Source: Pedosphaera sp. (GTDB taxonomy: Bacteria; Verrucomicrobiota; Verrucomicrobiia; Limisphaerales; JADLHS01). From it: a DNA stretch of 59,466 nucleotides. Where the stretch lies: positions 1 to 59,466 of the forward strand of contig SIBJ01000017.1 in NCBI GenBank assembly GCA_009695195.1. The letters run 5' to 3'. Within the stretch, counting starts at the first letter, position 1, and the number at the start of each line of letters is the position of its first letter. Positions 51,635-59,466 of the stretch are shown here, in pieces. The position numbers and the translations under genes were made by a program. Under the pieces are notes generated by a model, which had not been told where the DNA came from, ran no database searches, and was given only the letters and a program-made list of their open reading frames with translations.

Positions 51635-51734
51635 GGAGCGCGGCTGTGGCGAAGCCCAGCCGGAGCACGCCGTAAATTCGGAAGTCTTGAATGACCGGGA
51701 CCGCTGCGGCTGGGCTTCGCCATAGCCGCGCTCC
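51635..51734. repeat. GGAGCGC-ended hairpin element after the methyltransferase gene
   Basis: Arms GGAGCGCGGCTGTGGCGAAG... (51635-51663) and the complement (51707-51734) differ by one base. It starts one base after the stop codon and fills most of the gap to argG. Confidence 0.88.
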
Positions 51735-51782
51735 GCATTTCCACTTTGCGTTTGGGCCCGCTTGCCGGTTTAATCTGCCCGC

Positions 51783-53009
51783 ATGAAAATTGTTCTGGCT
51801 TACTCGGGCGGACTGGACACCTCGGTGCTCCTGTCCTGGATCAAAGAAAAATACAACGCGGAGATGATCGCCTTCTGCGCCGACATCGGGCAGGAGGAGG
51901 AACTCCACGGCCTCGAAAAAAAGGCGCGCAACACCGGCGCGTCGAAGATTTACATTGATGACCTTCAGGAGGAATTCGCCACCGACTTCATCTACCCGAT
52001 GATCCACGCGGGCGCGATTTACGAGGGCCAATACTTCCTCGGCACGAGCATCGCGCGCCCGCTCATCGCCAAGCGCATGGTCGAGATCGCCAAAGCCGAG
52101 AAGGCCGACGCCATCGCGCACGGCGCGACCGGCAAGGGCAACGATCAAGTGCGCTTCGAACTCACCGCCGCCGCGCTCGCGCCGGATTTGCAGGTCATCG
52201 CGCCGTGGCGCGACGAACGGTATCGCAACGAGTTTCCTGGCCGGCAGGAGATGATTGATTACTGCGCGAAGCACAAGATTCCCGTGCAAGCCAGCGCGAA
52301 GAAACCGTTCTCGTCCGACCGCAACCTCCTGCACATCTCCTACGAGGCGGGCATTCTCGAAGATCCGTGGCTGGACGCGAGCGACAAGAAATATCGCGGC
52401 TCGTTCACCACGCTCTCAGTTTTCCCGGAAGACGCGCCGGACAAGCCGGAGTTCGTCACGCTCGAATTCAGGAAAGGCAATTGCGTGGCCGTGAACGGCA
52501 AACAACTTTCGCCGCTCGGCGTAATGAAGGCGCTCAACAAACTCGGCGGCAAACACGGCGTCGGGCGCGTGGACATGGTGGAGAACCGTTACGTGGGCAT
52601 GAAATCGCGCGGCGTGTATGAGACGCCCGGCGGCGCGATCCTGCATTTCGCGCATCGGCAGATCGAGAGCCTCACGATGGACCGCGAAGTGATGCACCAA
52701 CGCGACGCGCTCATTCCCAAGTATGCCGCGCTCGTTTACAACGGTTTCTGGTTTGCGCCCGAACGCCTCGCGCTCCAGGCCTACGTGACCGAGAGCCAGA
52801 AGAACGTAACCGGCACGGTGCGCGTGAAACTCTACAAAGGGAACATCATGGTGGCCGGCCGCAAATCTCCTGTGAGCCTCTACAACCCGCACATCGCCAC
52901 GATGGAAGCCGACCCGACCAAAGCCTACAACCAGGACGACGCCACGGGCTTCATCCGGCTCAACGCGCTCCGCCTGAAAGTCGCGGCGAAGGTGCATGGG
53001 AAGAAGTGA
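51783..53009 (+). CDS. argG: Argininosuccinate synthase
   Basis: It joins citrulline and aspartate with ATP in arginine synthesis. The start is [24 protein letters not shown] (PP-loop SGGLDTS), with [15 protein letters not shown] and [10 protein letters not shown] downstream. The length of 408 is normal. A 25-base piece of it (52892-52916, codons for IATMEADP) recurs at 53850-53874. Confidence 0.96.
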   Translation: MKIVLAYSGGLDTSVLLSWIKEKYNAEMIAFCADIGQEEELHGLEKKARNTGASKIYIDDLQEEFATDFIYPMIHAGAIYEGQYFLGTSIARPLIAKRMVEIAKAEKADAIAHGATGKGNDQVRFELTAAALAPDLQVIAPWRDERYRNEFPGRQEMIDYCAKHKIPVQASAKKPFSSDRNLLHISYEAGILEDPWLDASDKKYRGSFTTLSVFPEDAPDKPEFVTLEFRKGNCVAVNGKQLSPLGVMKALNKLGGKHGVGRVDMVENRYVGMKSRGVYETPGGAILHFAHRQIESLTMDREVMHQRDALIPKYAALVYNGFWFAPERLALQAYVTESQKNVTGTVRVKLYKGNIMVAGRKSPVSLYNPHIATMEADPTKAYNQDDATGFIRLNALRLKVAAKVHGKK

Positions 53010-53016
53010 ATGTCAG

Positions 53017-53233
53017 CAAACTTGAGGTGCCAAATTGGCAACTCAAGTTGCTTAAGGAATGCGGTCGCAGTTTGTCACCGCATGTGATGAAGTTGATCGA
53101 AACTTGATATCGCAATTTGCGATGTCAAAACCGGATTGCGAGCCCATCGCAAAACGCCATGGATTCGGACAAACTTGAAGTTCCAAATTGGCACTTCAAG
53201 TTTTAAGGCAACCGGTCACAAATTGTGGCCGGT
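53017..53233. repeat. Array of unlike hairpins ahead of the ORF6N gene
   Basis: At least six inverted repeats follow one another: 53017-53050 (CTTGAG/CTCAAG with TGCCAA/TTGGCA), 53059-53083 (ATGCGGT/ACCGCAT), 53105-53128 (TTGA-ATCGCAA/TTGCGAT-TCAA), 53136-53152 (TTGCGA/TCGCAA), 53170-53203 (AAACTTGAAGT/ACTTCAAGTTT) and 53210-53233 (AACCGG-CACAA/TTGTG-CCGGTT). The stems differ in sequence; three share ACTTGA...TCAA outer arms and an AATT core. Confidence 0.8.
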
Positions 53234-53248
53234 TCAGCAGGCGACAAC

Positions 53249-53836
53249 ATGAGCAAGAAAGCATTGGTAACATTGACGAACATCACTCCGTTGATCCGCA
53301 CGATTCGCGGACAGAAGGTGATTTTGGATTCTGATCTGGCGCGTATCTTCAGTGTTCCAACGTTTCGGTTTAACGAAGCGGTCAAGCGCAACCGCCAGCG
53401 ATTTCCCGATGATTTCCTGTTCCAACTGACTTCTGAGGAGTTCCAATCTTTAACATCGCAAATTGCGATGTTAAAGAAGGGGCGCGGCCAGCACCGGAAG
53501 TTTCTCCCCTACGCCTTCACCGAAAAAGGCGCGGTGATGGCGGCGAATGTATTGAACAGCCCCGACGCCGTCCGCATGAGCATCTTCGTCGTCCGCGCAT
53601 TCATCAAGATGCGCGAATTGCTGGGTGGCACGAAGGAACTCGCGCGCCAACTGGCCGCGTTGGAAAACAAATTGACCGCCCGACTCGACGGCCATGAGGT
53701 CGCCATAGTCGAAGTGCTCCGGCGCGTGATGGACATCCTCGATCCGCCGCCGTTACCTGAACCGCCGAGACGGCGGATTGGTTTTCACGTCGAGCCGGAA
53801 TCCAAATCCAAAACCAAGCGAAAGAAAAAGACGTGA
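53249..53836 (+). CDS. ORF6N-domain protein (antirepressor type)
   Basis: Residues about 8-95 match the ORF6N DNA-binding domain of phage antirepressors: IRTIRGQKVILDSDLARIFSV, FNEAVKRNRQRFPDDFLFQLT, LPYAFTEKGAVMAANVLNSPDAV. A helical part and a lysine-rich tail (KSKTKRKKKT) follow. No phage genes are near. Codons for SLTSQIAMLK (53448-53476) form a palindrome with perfect 14-base arms sharing its core with the upstream hairpin at 53105-53128. The ATG at 53249 is preferred over the GTG at 53225, which lies in the last hairpin. Confidence 0.9.
   Translation: MSKKALVTLTNITPLIRTIRGQKVILDSDLARIFSVPTFRFNEAVKRNRQRFPDDFLFQLTSEEFQSLTSQIAMLKKGRGQHRKFLPYAFTEKGAVMAANVLNSPDAVRMSIFVVRAFIKMRELLGGTKELARQLAALENKLTARLDGHEVAIVEVLRRVMDILDPPPLPEPPRRRIGFHVEPESKSKTKRKKKT
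53448..53476. repeat. Perfect palindrome within the ORF6N gene
   Basis: CTTTAACATCGCAA-A-TTGCGATGTTAAAG: 14-base perfect arms around one base. The 17-nt core ATCGCAATTTGCGATGT (reverse strand) also occurs at 53109-53125. Confidence 0.88.
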
Positions 53837-53849
53837 AGTGTTACCCGCG

Positions 53850-53874
53850 CATCGCCACGATGGAAGCCGACCCG
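53850..53874 (+). repeat. 25-bp copy of an argG segment
   Basis: CATCGCCACGATGGAAGCCG and the next five bases are identical to 52892-52916 in argG. It stands between the ORF6N gene and the AraC start. Confidence 0.8.
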
Positions 53875-53889
53875 CAGTGTCTTGCGCCA

Positions 53890-54885
53890 ATGAATGTTGA
53901 CCCGCCTTCCGCGCCGGCCCAGCGCCGCTCCCTCGACGCTGGCGCGGAATTTTCCGAGGCCGGCGCGTGGCGCGACGTGGGCGCGGGCTGGCAGAAGGTT
54001 TTCGGCTGCTTCCACGGCACGGGTTACAGCATCGAGTGGCACGATTTTCTGGCCAGGCGCGAGTTTGATTGGGCGCCGAGTTTTCATCCCGACTGCGTCG
54101 AGCTGTGCTTGAATCTCGCCGGCAGGGGCTTCGTGGAAGGCAACGGCAGCCGCGCCGAGTTCACACCGAACACGGCGGGATTTTATTACCGGCAAAAGGA
54201 ACCGCTGACCGCGAAGCGCGCGGCGGGCGAGCGGCATCAATTTCTCACCGTGGAATTCTCGTGCCCGTTCCTCGCGAAACATCTCGGCGAGACGAAGGCG
54301 ATGTTGCATCCCGTCGTGCGGGCGGCGATGGACGGTGGCCCGTGCGAGCACGTGACCGGCGCGACGGTGCGGCTCTCGACGCAACAACTGCAAATCATTT
54401 CAACGCTGCGGCAACCGCCGGTCTATGCCGCCGCGCAGCCGGTGTGGTATCAGTGCAAGGCGCTCGAACTCGCGGTCACCTTTCTGGTACAGCCGGAGCA
54501 GGAATTTTTTTGCACGCGGCAACAGCGCCTCGCGCAGGAACGCGTTGAGCAGGTGATTTTTCTTTTGCAACAAGATCTCGCCGGGCCACCGTCGTTGGAA
54601 GAACTCGGAAAGAAAATCGGGTGTAGTCATTTTTATCTGAGCCGGATTTTTTCCGCGCAGACGGGCCACACGATCACGCAACATCTGCGGCAGTTGCGCA
54701 TGGAGCGCGCGGCGGAATTGCTCAAGGCGCGCGAATTCAACGTCACCGAGGTCGCGCTCGAAGTGGGTTACAGCAGCCTCAGCCATTTCAGCGCGGCGTT
54801 CCAGGAGACGTTCGGCTGCTGTCCGGGGCTTTATCCGCTGGCGACTACGACGCAGAAATCCCTTCCGCGGAATACTCGCGGGTAG
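53890..54885 (+). CDS. AraC-family transcriptional regulator
   Basis: The C-terminal about 100 residues hold two helix-turn-helix motifs (SLEELGKKIGCSHFYLSRIFSAQTG and VTEVALEVGYSSLSHFSAAFQETFG), typical of AraC/XylS regulators. The N-terminal part (about 40-190) looks like an effector-binding cupin-type domain. The ATG at 53890 is used; an upstream GTG at 53833 would include the argG-derived piece. The target may be the adjacent barrel/cytochrome genes (inference). Confidence 0.88.
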   Translation: MNVDPPSAPAQRRSLDAGAEFSEAGAWRDVGAGWQKVFGCFHGTGYSIEWHDFLARREFDWAPSFHPDCVELCLNLAGRGFVEGNGSRAEFTPNTAGFYYRQKEPLTAKRAAGERHQFLTVEFSCPFLAKHLGETKAMLHPVVRAAMDGGPCEHVTGATVRLSTQQLQIISTLRQPPVYAAAQPVWYQCKALELAVTFLVQPEQEFFCTRQQRLAQERVEQVIFLLQQDLAGPPSLEELGKKIGCSHFYLSRIFSAQTGHTITQHLRQLRMERAAELLKAREFNVTEVALEVGYSSLSHFSAAFQETFGCCPGLYPLATTTQKSLPRNTRG

Positions 54886-54971
54886 ATGTTGCCTTTACAC
54901 GGCGCAAGCCAGCGACAATCTTTCGCAAACCACCGTTAGCGGCGCAGCGCGGCTGCTTCCACACTGCCCGC

Positions 54972-55787
54972 ATGAAAATGAATCGGATTTTTGTCATGGG
55001 AATCGCGTTTGCGACCGCCGCCATGCCGGCGCGCGCGGACGAACGATTGTTCACCTACACCTACGAACCGGAGACCGCGCCGAAGGGCATGTTCGAGTTC
55101 GAGCAGTGGATCACGTCGCGCGCCGGTCGCAACTCCGCCGTCGGTCAGCAGAAATTTCACCGGCTGGAACTGCGCGAGGAGTTCGAATACGGCGTGACGG
55201 ATAACTACACCGTCTCGCTTTACGTGAACCACGAATACGAAACCTTCAAAGACCCCGGCACGGGGATGCGAAGTTCGCGCCGCGATTTCACCGGCGTCTC
55301 GCTCGAAAACAAATACCTGGTGCTCAATCCCGCCGAGCACGCGGTCGGACTTTCGCTTTACCTCGAACCAACCTACGACGGCGAGAATTTTGAACTGGAG
55401 CAGAAAATAATTCTCGGCCAGCGTCACGGCGATTGGAAATGGGCGTTGAACCTCACGCACGCGACGGAGTGGACGGATGATTTCCGGCACAAGGAAGGCG
55501 AACTGGAGATTTCGTTCGGCCTCGCGCGGCAGTTGACTCCGCGCTGGTCGGTCGGCATCGAGATCCGCGACCACAACGAATTGCCGGAATACAAACGCTG
55601 GGAGAACACCGCGCTCTTCATCGGCCCGGTCGTCAGTTACCGCCGCCAACATTGGTGGGCCGCGCTGTCCATCATGCCGCAGGTCTATGGCGCGAACTAC
55701 GGCGGCGATCCCGATGGCAACTCGTCGTTGGAACTCGAAGGCCACGAGCGGTTGAACATCCGTTTCCTGTTCGGCCTCAATTTCTGA
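54972..55787 (+). CDS. Outer-membrane beta-barrel-like protein (DUF6662 type)
   Basis: A signal peptide (FVMGIAFATAAMPARA) precedes a barrel-like protein with alternating strands: TYTYEPETAPKGMFEFEQWIT, YTVSLYVNHEYETF, YLEPTYDGENF. It ends in LFGLNF with terminal Phe. I recognise the EPETxPKGxxExEQW pattern of DUF6662-type proteins. The role is unknown. A cytochrome gene overlaps its stop by one base. Confidence 0.78.
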   Translation: MKMNRIFVMGIAFATAAMPARADERLFTYTYEPETAPKGMFEFEQWITSRAGRNSAVGQQKFHRLELREEFEYGVTDNYTVSLYVNHEYETFKDPGTGMRSSRRDFTGVSLENKYLVLNPAEHAVGLSLYLEPTYDGENFELEQKIILGQRHGDWKWALNLTHATEWTDDFRHKEGELEISFGLARQLTPRWSVGIEIRDHNELPEYKRWENTALFIGPVVSYRRQHWWAALSIMPQVYGANYGGDPDGNSSLELEGHERLNIRFLFGLNF

Positions 55788-56086
55788 TGCGCTGGATTTG
55801 GTTCACCGCCGTCGCCGCGCTCGTCGCTTTCCACGCGGCGGGAGCCGCGGAACTTTCCGCAACCGAACTCAAGGACGCGCGCAAGCTCTACACCGTCAAG
55901 TGCGCCAAGTGCCACAAGTTTTACGACCCGGCGAAATACAACGACGACGAATGGCAGACGTGGATGCGCAAGATGAGCAAGAAATCGAAGCTTAAGGATG
56001 CGCAGTCGGAATTGCTCGGGCGTTATCTCGAAACCTTTCGCAAACCGGGCGGAACGAATGCCGCGCCGCCGGACGCCAAACGCTGA
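55787..56086 (+). CDS. Small monohaem cytochrome c
   Basis: The 99 residues have a signal peptide (about 1-21) and one haem site CAKCH at residues 39-43. A distal Met candidate lies in WMRKMSKKSK. It is exported and probably carries electrons in the periplasm. It starts inside the stop of the barrel gene (TGATG), so translation is coupled and the two products may work together. Confidence 0.85.
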   Translation: MRWIWFTAVAALVAFHAAGAAELSATELKDARKLYTVKCAKCHKFYDPAKYNDDEWQTWMRKMSKKSKLKDAQSELLGRYLETFRKPGGTNAAPPDAKR

Positions 56087-56089
56087 CGC

Positions 56090-57661
56090 CTACTTCGCCG
56101 CGGGCGCGAGCGGCTTCATCGTCAGCGGATCGCGCAACGGCAACTCCGTGAACTTTCCGCCCGCGAGTTCGGCGAACTTCACCGGATGATCGGGATGGCC
56201 CTTCAGGATTTCGTCCTTCTGGCCGACGGCGAGGATCACGATTTTTTCCGGTGTGAGATATTTCTTTGCCACGCGCTGCACGTCGTCCTTCGAGACGCCG
56301 GAGATTTTCGCGCGGAAATTTTTCCAGAACTGCGGATCGCTCGCGTAACGGCCCGTGTATTCGTCCGACGCGAACGTGCCGGCGATCTGGCCTTTCGACG
56401 CGAACGTGCGCGGGAAACGGTCCACGTAACCGCGCTTGGTGTTGTTCAATTCCTCGTGCCCCACCGGCTCGGCGATGATGCGCTGGATTTCTTGCAGCAC
56501 GATCGAGGTCGCATAGGCCACGGTGCGGGACTTGGATTGGAAGCCCGCCGTGAAGGTGTAGGGATAATAAACGCCGCCGGGAAAAGCCGAATACGCTGAA
56601 TACGCGAGGCCCTCGTCCGAGCGCACGCGGTTCATGATGCGCGAGGTGAAGCCGCCGCCGCCGAGGATGTCGTTCATGATGATGACGGAGAAATAATCCG
56701 GGCTGTCGCGCTTGATGCCGGGCAACATGATCGAGACGCGGCCCTGGTTCACGTCCTTGTCCACGAGGAAAACGCCGGGCGCGGAGAACGTCGTGTTCGT
56801 CGGCACGGGCGGCGGGGTCTCGCCCTTGAACGGCCAGTCGCCGAAAAGTTTTTCCAACCGCGCGGTCATGTCCTCGCGGTCGAAATCGCCGTTCACCGCC
56901 ACGATGAAATTTCCCGGCGCGAACCATTTCTGGTGGAACGCTTCAAGGTCCGCGCGGGTGAGTGATTCGATGGACGCCTGCGTCGAGAAGCGGTTGTTAT
57001 AAAAGTTTTCGCCGTAAGCGAGCAGGTTCGCCTCGCGGCCTTCGATGGCGGACGAATCGTCGTTGCGCTGCTTCATGAACTGCACCATCTGCTGTTTGCG
57101 CAGCGCGAGCTTGTCGTCCTGAAAGCGCGGCGCGACGAGCACTTCGCGCAGGATGGCCAGCCCTTCGTCGAGGTCTTTCGCGAGCAGGTTCAAATTCAAG
57201 CTGCCCTGCGAATCGCTGACGCCCGAGCCGAGTTGCGCGGCGAGAAACGCGAGGCGCTCCTCCAGTTGCTCGGCGGTCTTCGACTTCGTGCCGCCGCGCG
57301 CGAGGAGGTAGCCGGTGAGATTCGCGAGCCCTTCCTTGCCGGCGGGATCGAGATAATCGCCAGTGCGGACGAGGATGGAAATGTTCACGAGCGGCAATTC
57401 GCGGTCGGGCACGACGTAGGCGACGGGGCCGGATTTGAGTTGGACGCGGAATTTATCCGGCGACGGCGGATCGTACTTTGACTCAGGGAAAGAAAGTTTC
57501 TCCGGCCGGTCGGGAATCGCGGCGGCGTCACTGGGGCCGGTCGCGGCAGCAATCGGCGAGCAGCAGGCGTCCGTGCACGAAGATTTCTTCGCACAGCTTG
57601 ACGCGCCGGCGACCGCCATCGCGACGACGAGGAAAACAAAAAAGTCTCTTTTCGATTTCAT
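56090..57661 (-). CDS. M16-family protease-like lipoprotein lacking the zinc motif
   Basis: It has a lipoprotein signal (AVAGASSCAKK) and the M16 fold (VRTGDYLDPAGKEGLANLTGYLLARGGT). Where active M16 enzymes have HxxEH, this one has no His or Glu. The C-terminal half contains the Arg/Tyr-type motif region (RVRSDEGLAYSAYSAF). It is therefore the catalytically silent partner of the M16 protease encoded just upstream, as in bacterial two-subunit M16B proteases. Confidence 0.88.
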   Translation of the reverse strand: MKSKRDFFVFLVVAMAVAGASSCAKKSSCTDACCSPIAAATGPSDAAAIPDRPEKLSFPESKYDPPSPDKFRVQLKSGPVAYVVPDRELPLVNISILVRTGDYLDPAGKEGLANLTGYLLARGGTKSKTAEQLEERLAFLAAQLGSGVSDSQGSLNLNLLAKDLDEGLAILREVLVAPRFQDDKLALRKQQMVQFMKQRNDDSSAIEGREANLLAYGENFYNNRFSTQASIESLTRADLEAFHQKWFAPGNFIVAVNGDFDREDMTARLEKLFGDWPFKGETPPPVPTNTTFSAPGVFLVDKDVNQGRVSIMLPGIKRDSPDYFSVIIMNDILGGGGFTSRIMNRVRSDEGLAYSAYSAFPGGVYYPYTFTAGFQSKSRTVAYATSIVLQEIQRIIAEPVGHEELNNTKRGYVDRFPRTFASKGQIAGTFASDEYTGRYASDPQFWKNFRAKISGVSKDDVQRVAKKYLTPEKIVILAVGQKDEILKGHPDHPVKFAELAGGKFTELPLRDPLTMKPLAPAAK

Positions 57662-57688
57662 GTTCGGTTCAAATGAAAATGGGCCGGT

Positions 57689-59233
57689 TCACGACTTGTC
57701 CGGCTTCGCCGCGGCGGGCTTGCGCGTGTAAACCGCCACCGCGCGGTTTTCCTTCGTGAAATATTCCTTTGCCACGCGCTTCACATCGGCGGCGGTGACG
57801 GCCTGATACTTCGCGGCGGCTTCGTTGAGTTCCTGCCAGCGGCCGTTGCCGTCGTGGTGGAGGAGCTGCATCAGGATCGCCGTGTTCGACGAAAGCTTGC
57901 GGTATTCGCCGGCGGCAAAATTATTTTTCACCTTCTGCAATTCCTCGGCGGGCACTTCGTCCCGCGCGAGCTTTTCGATCTCGGCGTAGATCGCGGCTTC
58001 CACGTCGTCGAGTTTCGCGCCGTCCTTCACTTCGCCACCGGCGTTGAACGCCCCGGCCCATTTCTGCGACATCTGGTGCGCCCAGGTTTCCGTGGCGATT
58101 TCCTTGCCGAGCACGAGCCCTTTGTAAAGCCGGCCCGTGCGCGTGGAAAGAATCTGGCCGAGAATCCCGAGCGCGTAGGAATCCCGGTGGCCGACCGGCA
58201 CGGTGTGCCAGAGGATGTCCACCTGTGGATTGGTTTCGGCCTCGGCGTTCATCCGCTTCTCGGCGGGCTGCTTCACTTCGAGCGTGACGACGTCGGGCGC
58301 TTCCGTTTTGCCGCGCGGGATGCGGGTAAAATATTTTTCCGCGAGGGCCGCGGTCTTTTCCGGATCGAAATCGCCGACCAGGATCACCGTGAGATTTTGC
58401 GGCGCATAATAGATCCCGTAAAACTCGTCCGCCTGCGCCTTCGAGATGGCCGGGATGTCCGACGGCCAGCCGACCGTGGGCCAGCCGTAGGGATGCGATT
58501 CCCAGAACAGCGCGTTGAACGTTTCCTCGAATTTCCCGAGCGGCGTGGACTCGGTGCGCATCCGGCGCTCCTCGAACACCACGTCGCGCTCGGCGTAAAA
58601 CTCGCGGAACACCGGTCGCAAAATTCGCTCCGACTCCATCCACATCCAAAGCTCGAGCTTGTTCGCCGGCACGTTGATGAAATACGCCGTCAAGTCGTCG
58701 GACGTGTAGGCGTTCATGCCCGAGCCGCCGGCGGAGCGGTAAATCTTGTCGAACTCGTTCTTCACGAGAATCTGCCGCTGCTCGGCGATAAGCGCGTTGA
58801 ATTTCTTCTCCAGTTCCTTGTAACGCTCGGATTTATTTTCCGGTTTCAGCAAATCGTCCGCGTCGCCGCGACGGATGGCCGTGCGCAACTTCACGTCCTC
58901 CGCGCGCATCTGGTCGCGGAGCTTTTCCTGCTCGGCGATGATCTCGAGGTCGCGCGGGTAATTCGTCGTGCCGATGGTGGGTGTGCCCTTGAACATCATG
59001 TGCTCGAACAGGTGCGCGATACCCGTGATGCCGGGGCGCTCGTTCGAGCTGCCGACGTGCGCGACCCAGCCGCCGGCGACCGCCGGGTCGTCGTGCCGCG
59101 CGACCAGGAGCAGTTTCATCCCGTTGGAAAGCGTCTTCTCGACGACGGGCACTTGTTGGGCGACGAGCAGCGGGGCGGCGAGGTAAGCCAAAGCACCGGC
59201 GAGCGCGAGGCGGAGGAAGGTTCGATGCAGCAT
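57689..59233 (-). CDS. M16-family zinc protease (active subunit)
   Basis: From the ATG at 59233 a signal peptide (LALAGALAYLAAPLLVAQQ) precedes an M16 domain with the inverted zinc motif HLFEH at residues 74-78 (His74, Glu77, His78). GITGIAHLFEHMMFKGT and VVFEERRMR follow the family pattern. With the silent partner 27 bases downstream it should form a periplasmic heterodimer that degrades peptides. The frame is open to 59299, but the signal peptide fixes the start. Confidence 0.92.
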   Translation of the reverse strand: MLHRTFLRLALAGALAYLAAPLLVAQQVPVVEKTLSNGMKLLLVARHDDPAVAGGWVAHVGSSNERPGITGIAHLFEHMMFKGTPTIGTTNYPRDLEIIAEQEKLRDQMRAEDVKLRTAIRRGDADDLLKPENKSERYKELEKKFNALIAEQRQILVKNEFDKIYRSAGGSGMNAYTSDDLTAYFINVPANKLELWMWMESERILRPVFREFYAERDVVFEERRMRTESTPLGKFEETFNALFWESHPYGWPTVGWPSDIPAISKAQADEFYGIYYAPQNLTVILVGDFDPEKTAALAEKYFTRIPRGKTEAPDVVTLEVKQPAEKRMNAEAETNPQVDILWHTVPVGHRDSYALGILGQILSTRTGRLYKGLVLGKEIATETWAHQMSQKWAGAFNAGGEVKDGAKLDDVEAAIYAEIEKLARDEVPAEELQKVKNNFAAGEYRKLSSNTAILMQLLHHDGNGRWQELNEAAAKYQAVTAADVKRVAKEYFTKENRAVAVYTRKPAAAKPDKS

Positions 59234-59299
59234 AGGCGAAACGAAAATAGATTGGTCGTTCAGTTCGGACAAAGCTAGACGCGCCCGGTTCAACGGCAA

Positions 59300-59430
59300 A
59301 GGAAAAAGGGACGAAGAGCGGGTGTGATTAAAAACGGGTGAGGGGAATGGCGCTTAGATAAGGAAAAACGCGTCAGCAATTGTACGCGAATATAACTGGA
59401 TCCTTGGAGCGAGTTGTTTCAAAGTGGCGC
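59300..59430. other. Intergenic stretch at the right edge
   Basis: The gap between the divergent M16 gene and a possible new start at 59431. I see no repeat or RNA gene in it. Confidence 0.4.
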
Positions 59431-59466
59431 ATGAAACAAACGACTCCATTCCTCGCTGGATTTTCA
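59431..59466 (+). CDS. Possible start of a gene cut by the window edge
   Basis: ATG followed by an open frame MKQTTPFLAGFS to the last base. Only 12 residues are visible, so no product can be given. Confidence 0.25.
   Translation, partial: MKQTTPFLAGFS

Noticed and set aside
53210..53233. Intrinsic terminator just before the ORF6N gene
   Set aside because: The hairpin lacks a T-run and belongs to the upstream hairpin array.
57854..59278. A 474-codon + strand open frame opposite the M16 protease gene
   Set aside because: It is antisense to a gene with HLFEH and signal peptide; the composition is Arg/Val-rich without motifs.

Overview
The window looks like a chromosomal segment of a GC-rich Verrucomicrobia-type bacterium (the Pedosphaera/Limisphaerales neighbourhood is the best guess). 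The pointers are a pseudopilin with an H-x-DG C-terminus, a PEP-CTERM anchored protein, a GspA/GspB pair, an ELWxxDGT-repeat protein, MoxR/DUF58/BatA/VWA gene clusters, and many short dispersed repeats. This assignment is inference; no rRNA or tRNA gene was seen.

Layout. 1-6.4 kb: an IS4-type transposase tail, an ELWxxDGT-repeat exported protein, an ABC exporter and a glycoside hydrolase-glycosyltransferase fusion, probably for an exported polysaccharide. 6.4-11.1 kb: a pseudopilin, then a graveyard (UbiD tail, possible PaaX-like tail, RAYT remnant, beta-barrel tail) with one intact Fic gene. 11.1-18 kb: hisC, GspA/GspB-like genes, a CAAX-protease-related membrane protein, an RluA-methyltransferase fusion, a VWA protein and a NYN-domain protein. 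18.2-20.2 kb: a second Fic gene, a truncated HNH nuclease and an FmdB zinc ribbon. 20.4-36.8 kb: a long + strand cluster with a DUF4175-like coiled-coil protein, MoxR, DUF58, BatA/VWA, a GH18-like protein, an ABC solute-binding protein, a permease joined to an NHL-repeat lipoprotein, and a large VWA protein. It is interrupted by a four-helix-bundle gene, a VapC-type toxin-antitoxin cassette and a DUF559 nuclease. 36.8-42.3 kb (- strand): miaA, lgt, gmk, yicC, obg, rpmA, rplU. 42.3-49.6 kb: a transposase fragment, DUF1015, a HAAS/VIT/PEP-CTERM protein with its PadR regulator, and a GH92 enzyme. 49.7-59.5 kb: a cation efflux protein, a TrmN6-like methyltransferase, argG, an ORF6N protein behind an array of hairpins, an AraC regulator, a DUF6662-like barrel, a small cytochrome c and a pair of M16 proteases.

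The striking feature is the density and order of small palindromic elements, many inside genes and read in frame. At least five families can be separated. (1) Arrays of 7-nt units whose sequence differs at each site while the 7-nt period is kept, often as two facing arrays; one pair encloses the four-helix-bundle gene at 22444-22845. (2) CCCTCACC...GGTGAGGG elements in inverted pairs, one pair enclosing a DUF559 nuclease gene. (3) Hairpins with constant GGAGCGC/GCGCTCC ends and changing interiors, three of them inside open reading frames. (4) 16-bp palindromes of the form TCCCG-n6-CGGGA inside decaying genes. (5) A run of different hairpins ahead of the ORF6N gene, one sharing a 17-nt core with a perfect palindrome inside that gene.

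Two accessory cassettes (the VapC module and the ORF6N module) are each followed by a copy of part of the gene they sit behind (the moxR 3' end and an internal argG segment). Families 1, 2 and 5 each lie next to a small protein gene. This raises the possibility of several protein-plus-repeat mobile systems comparable to RAYT/REP; that reading is inference and is set out in the findings.
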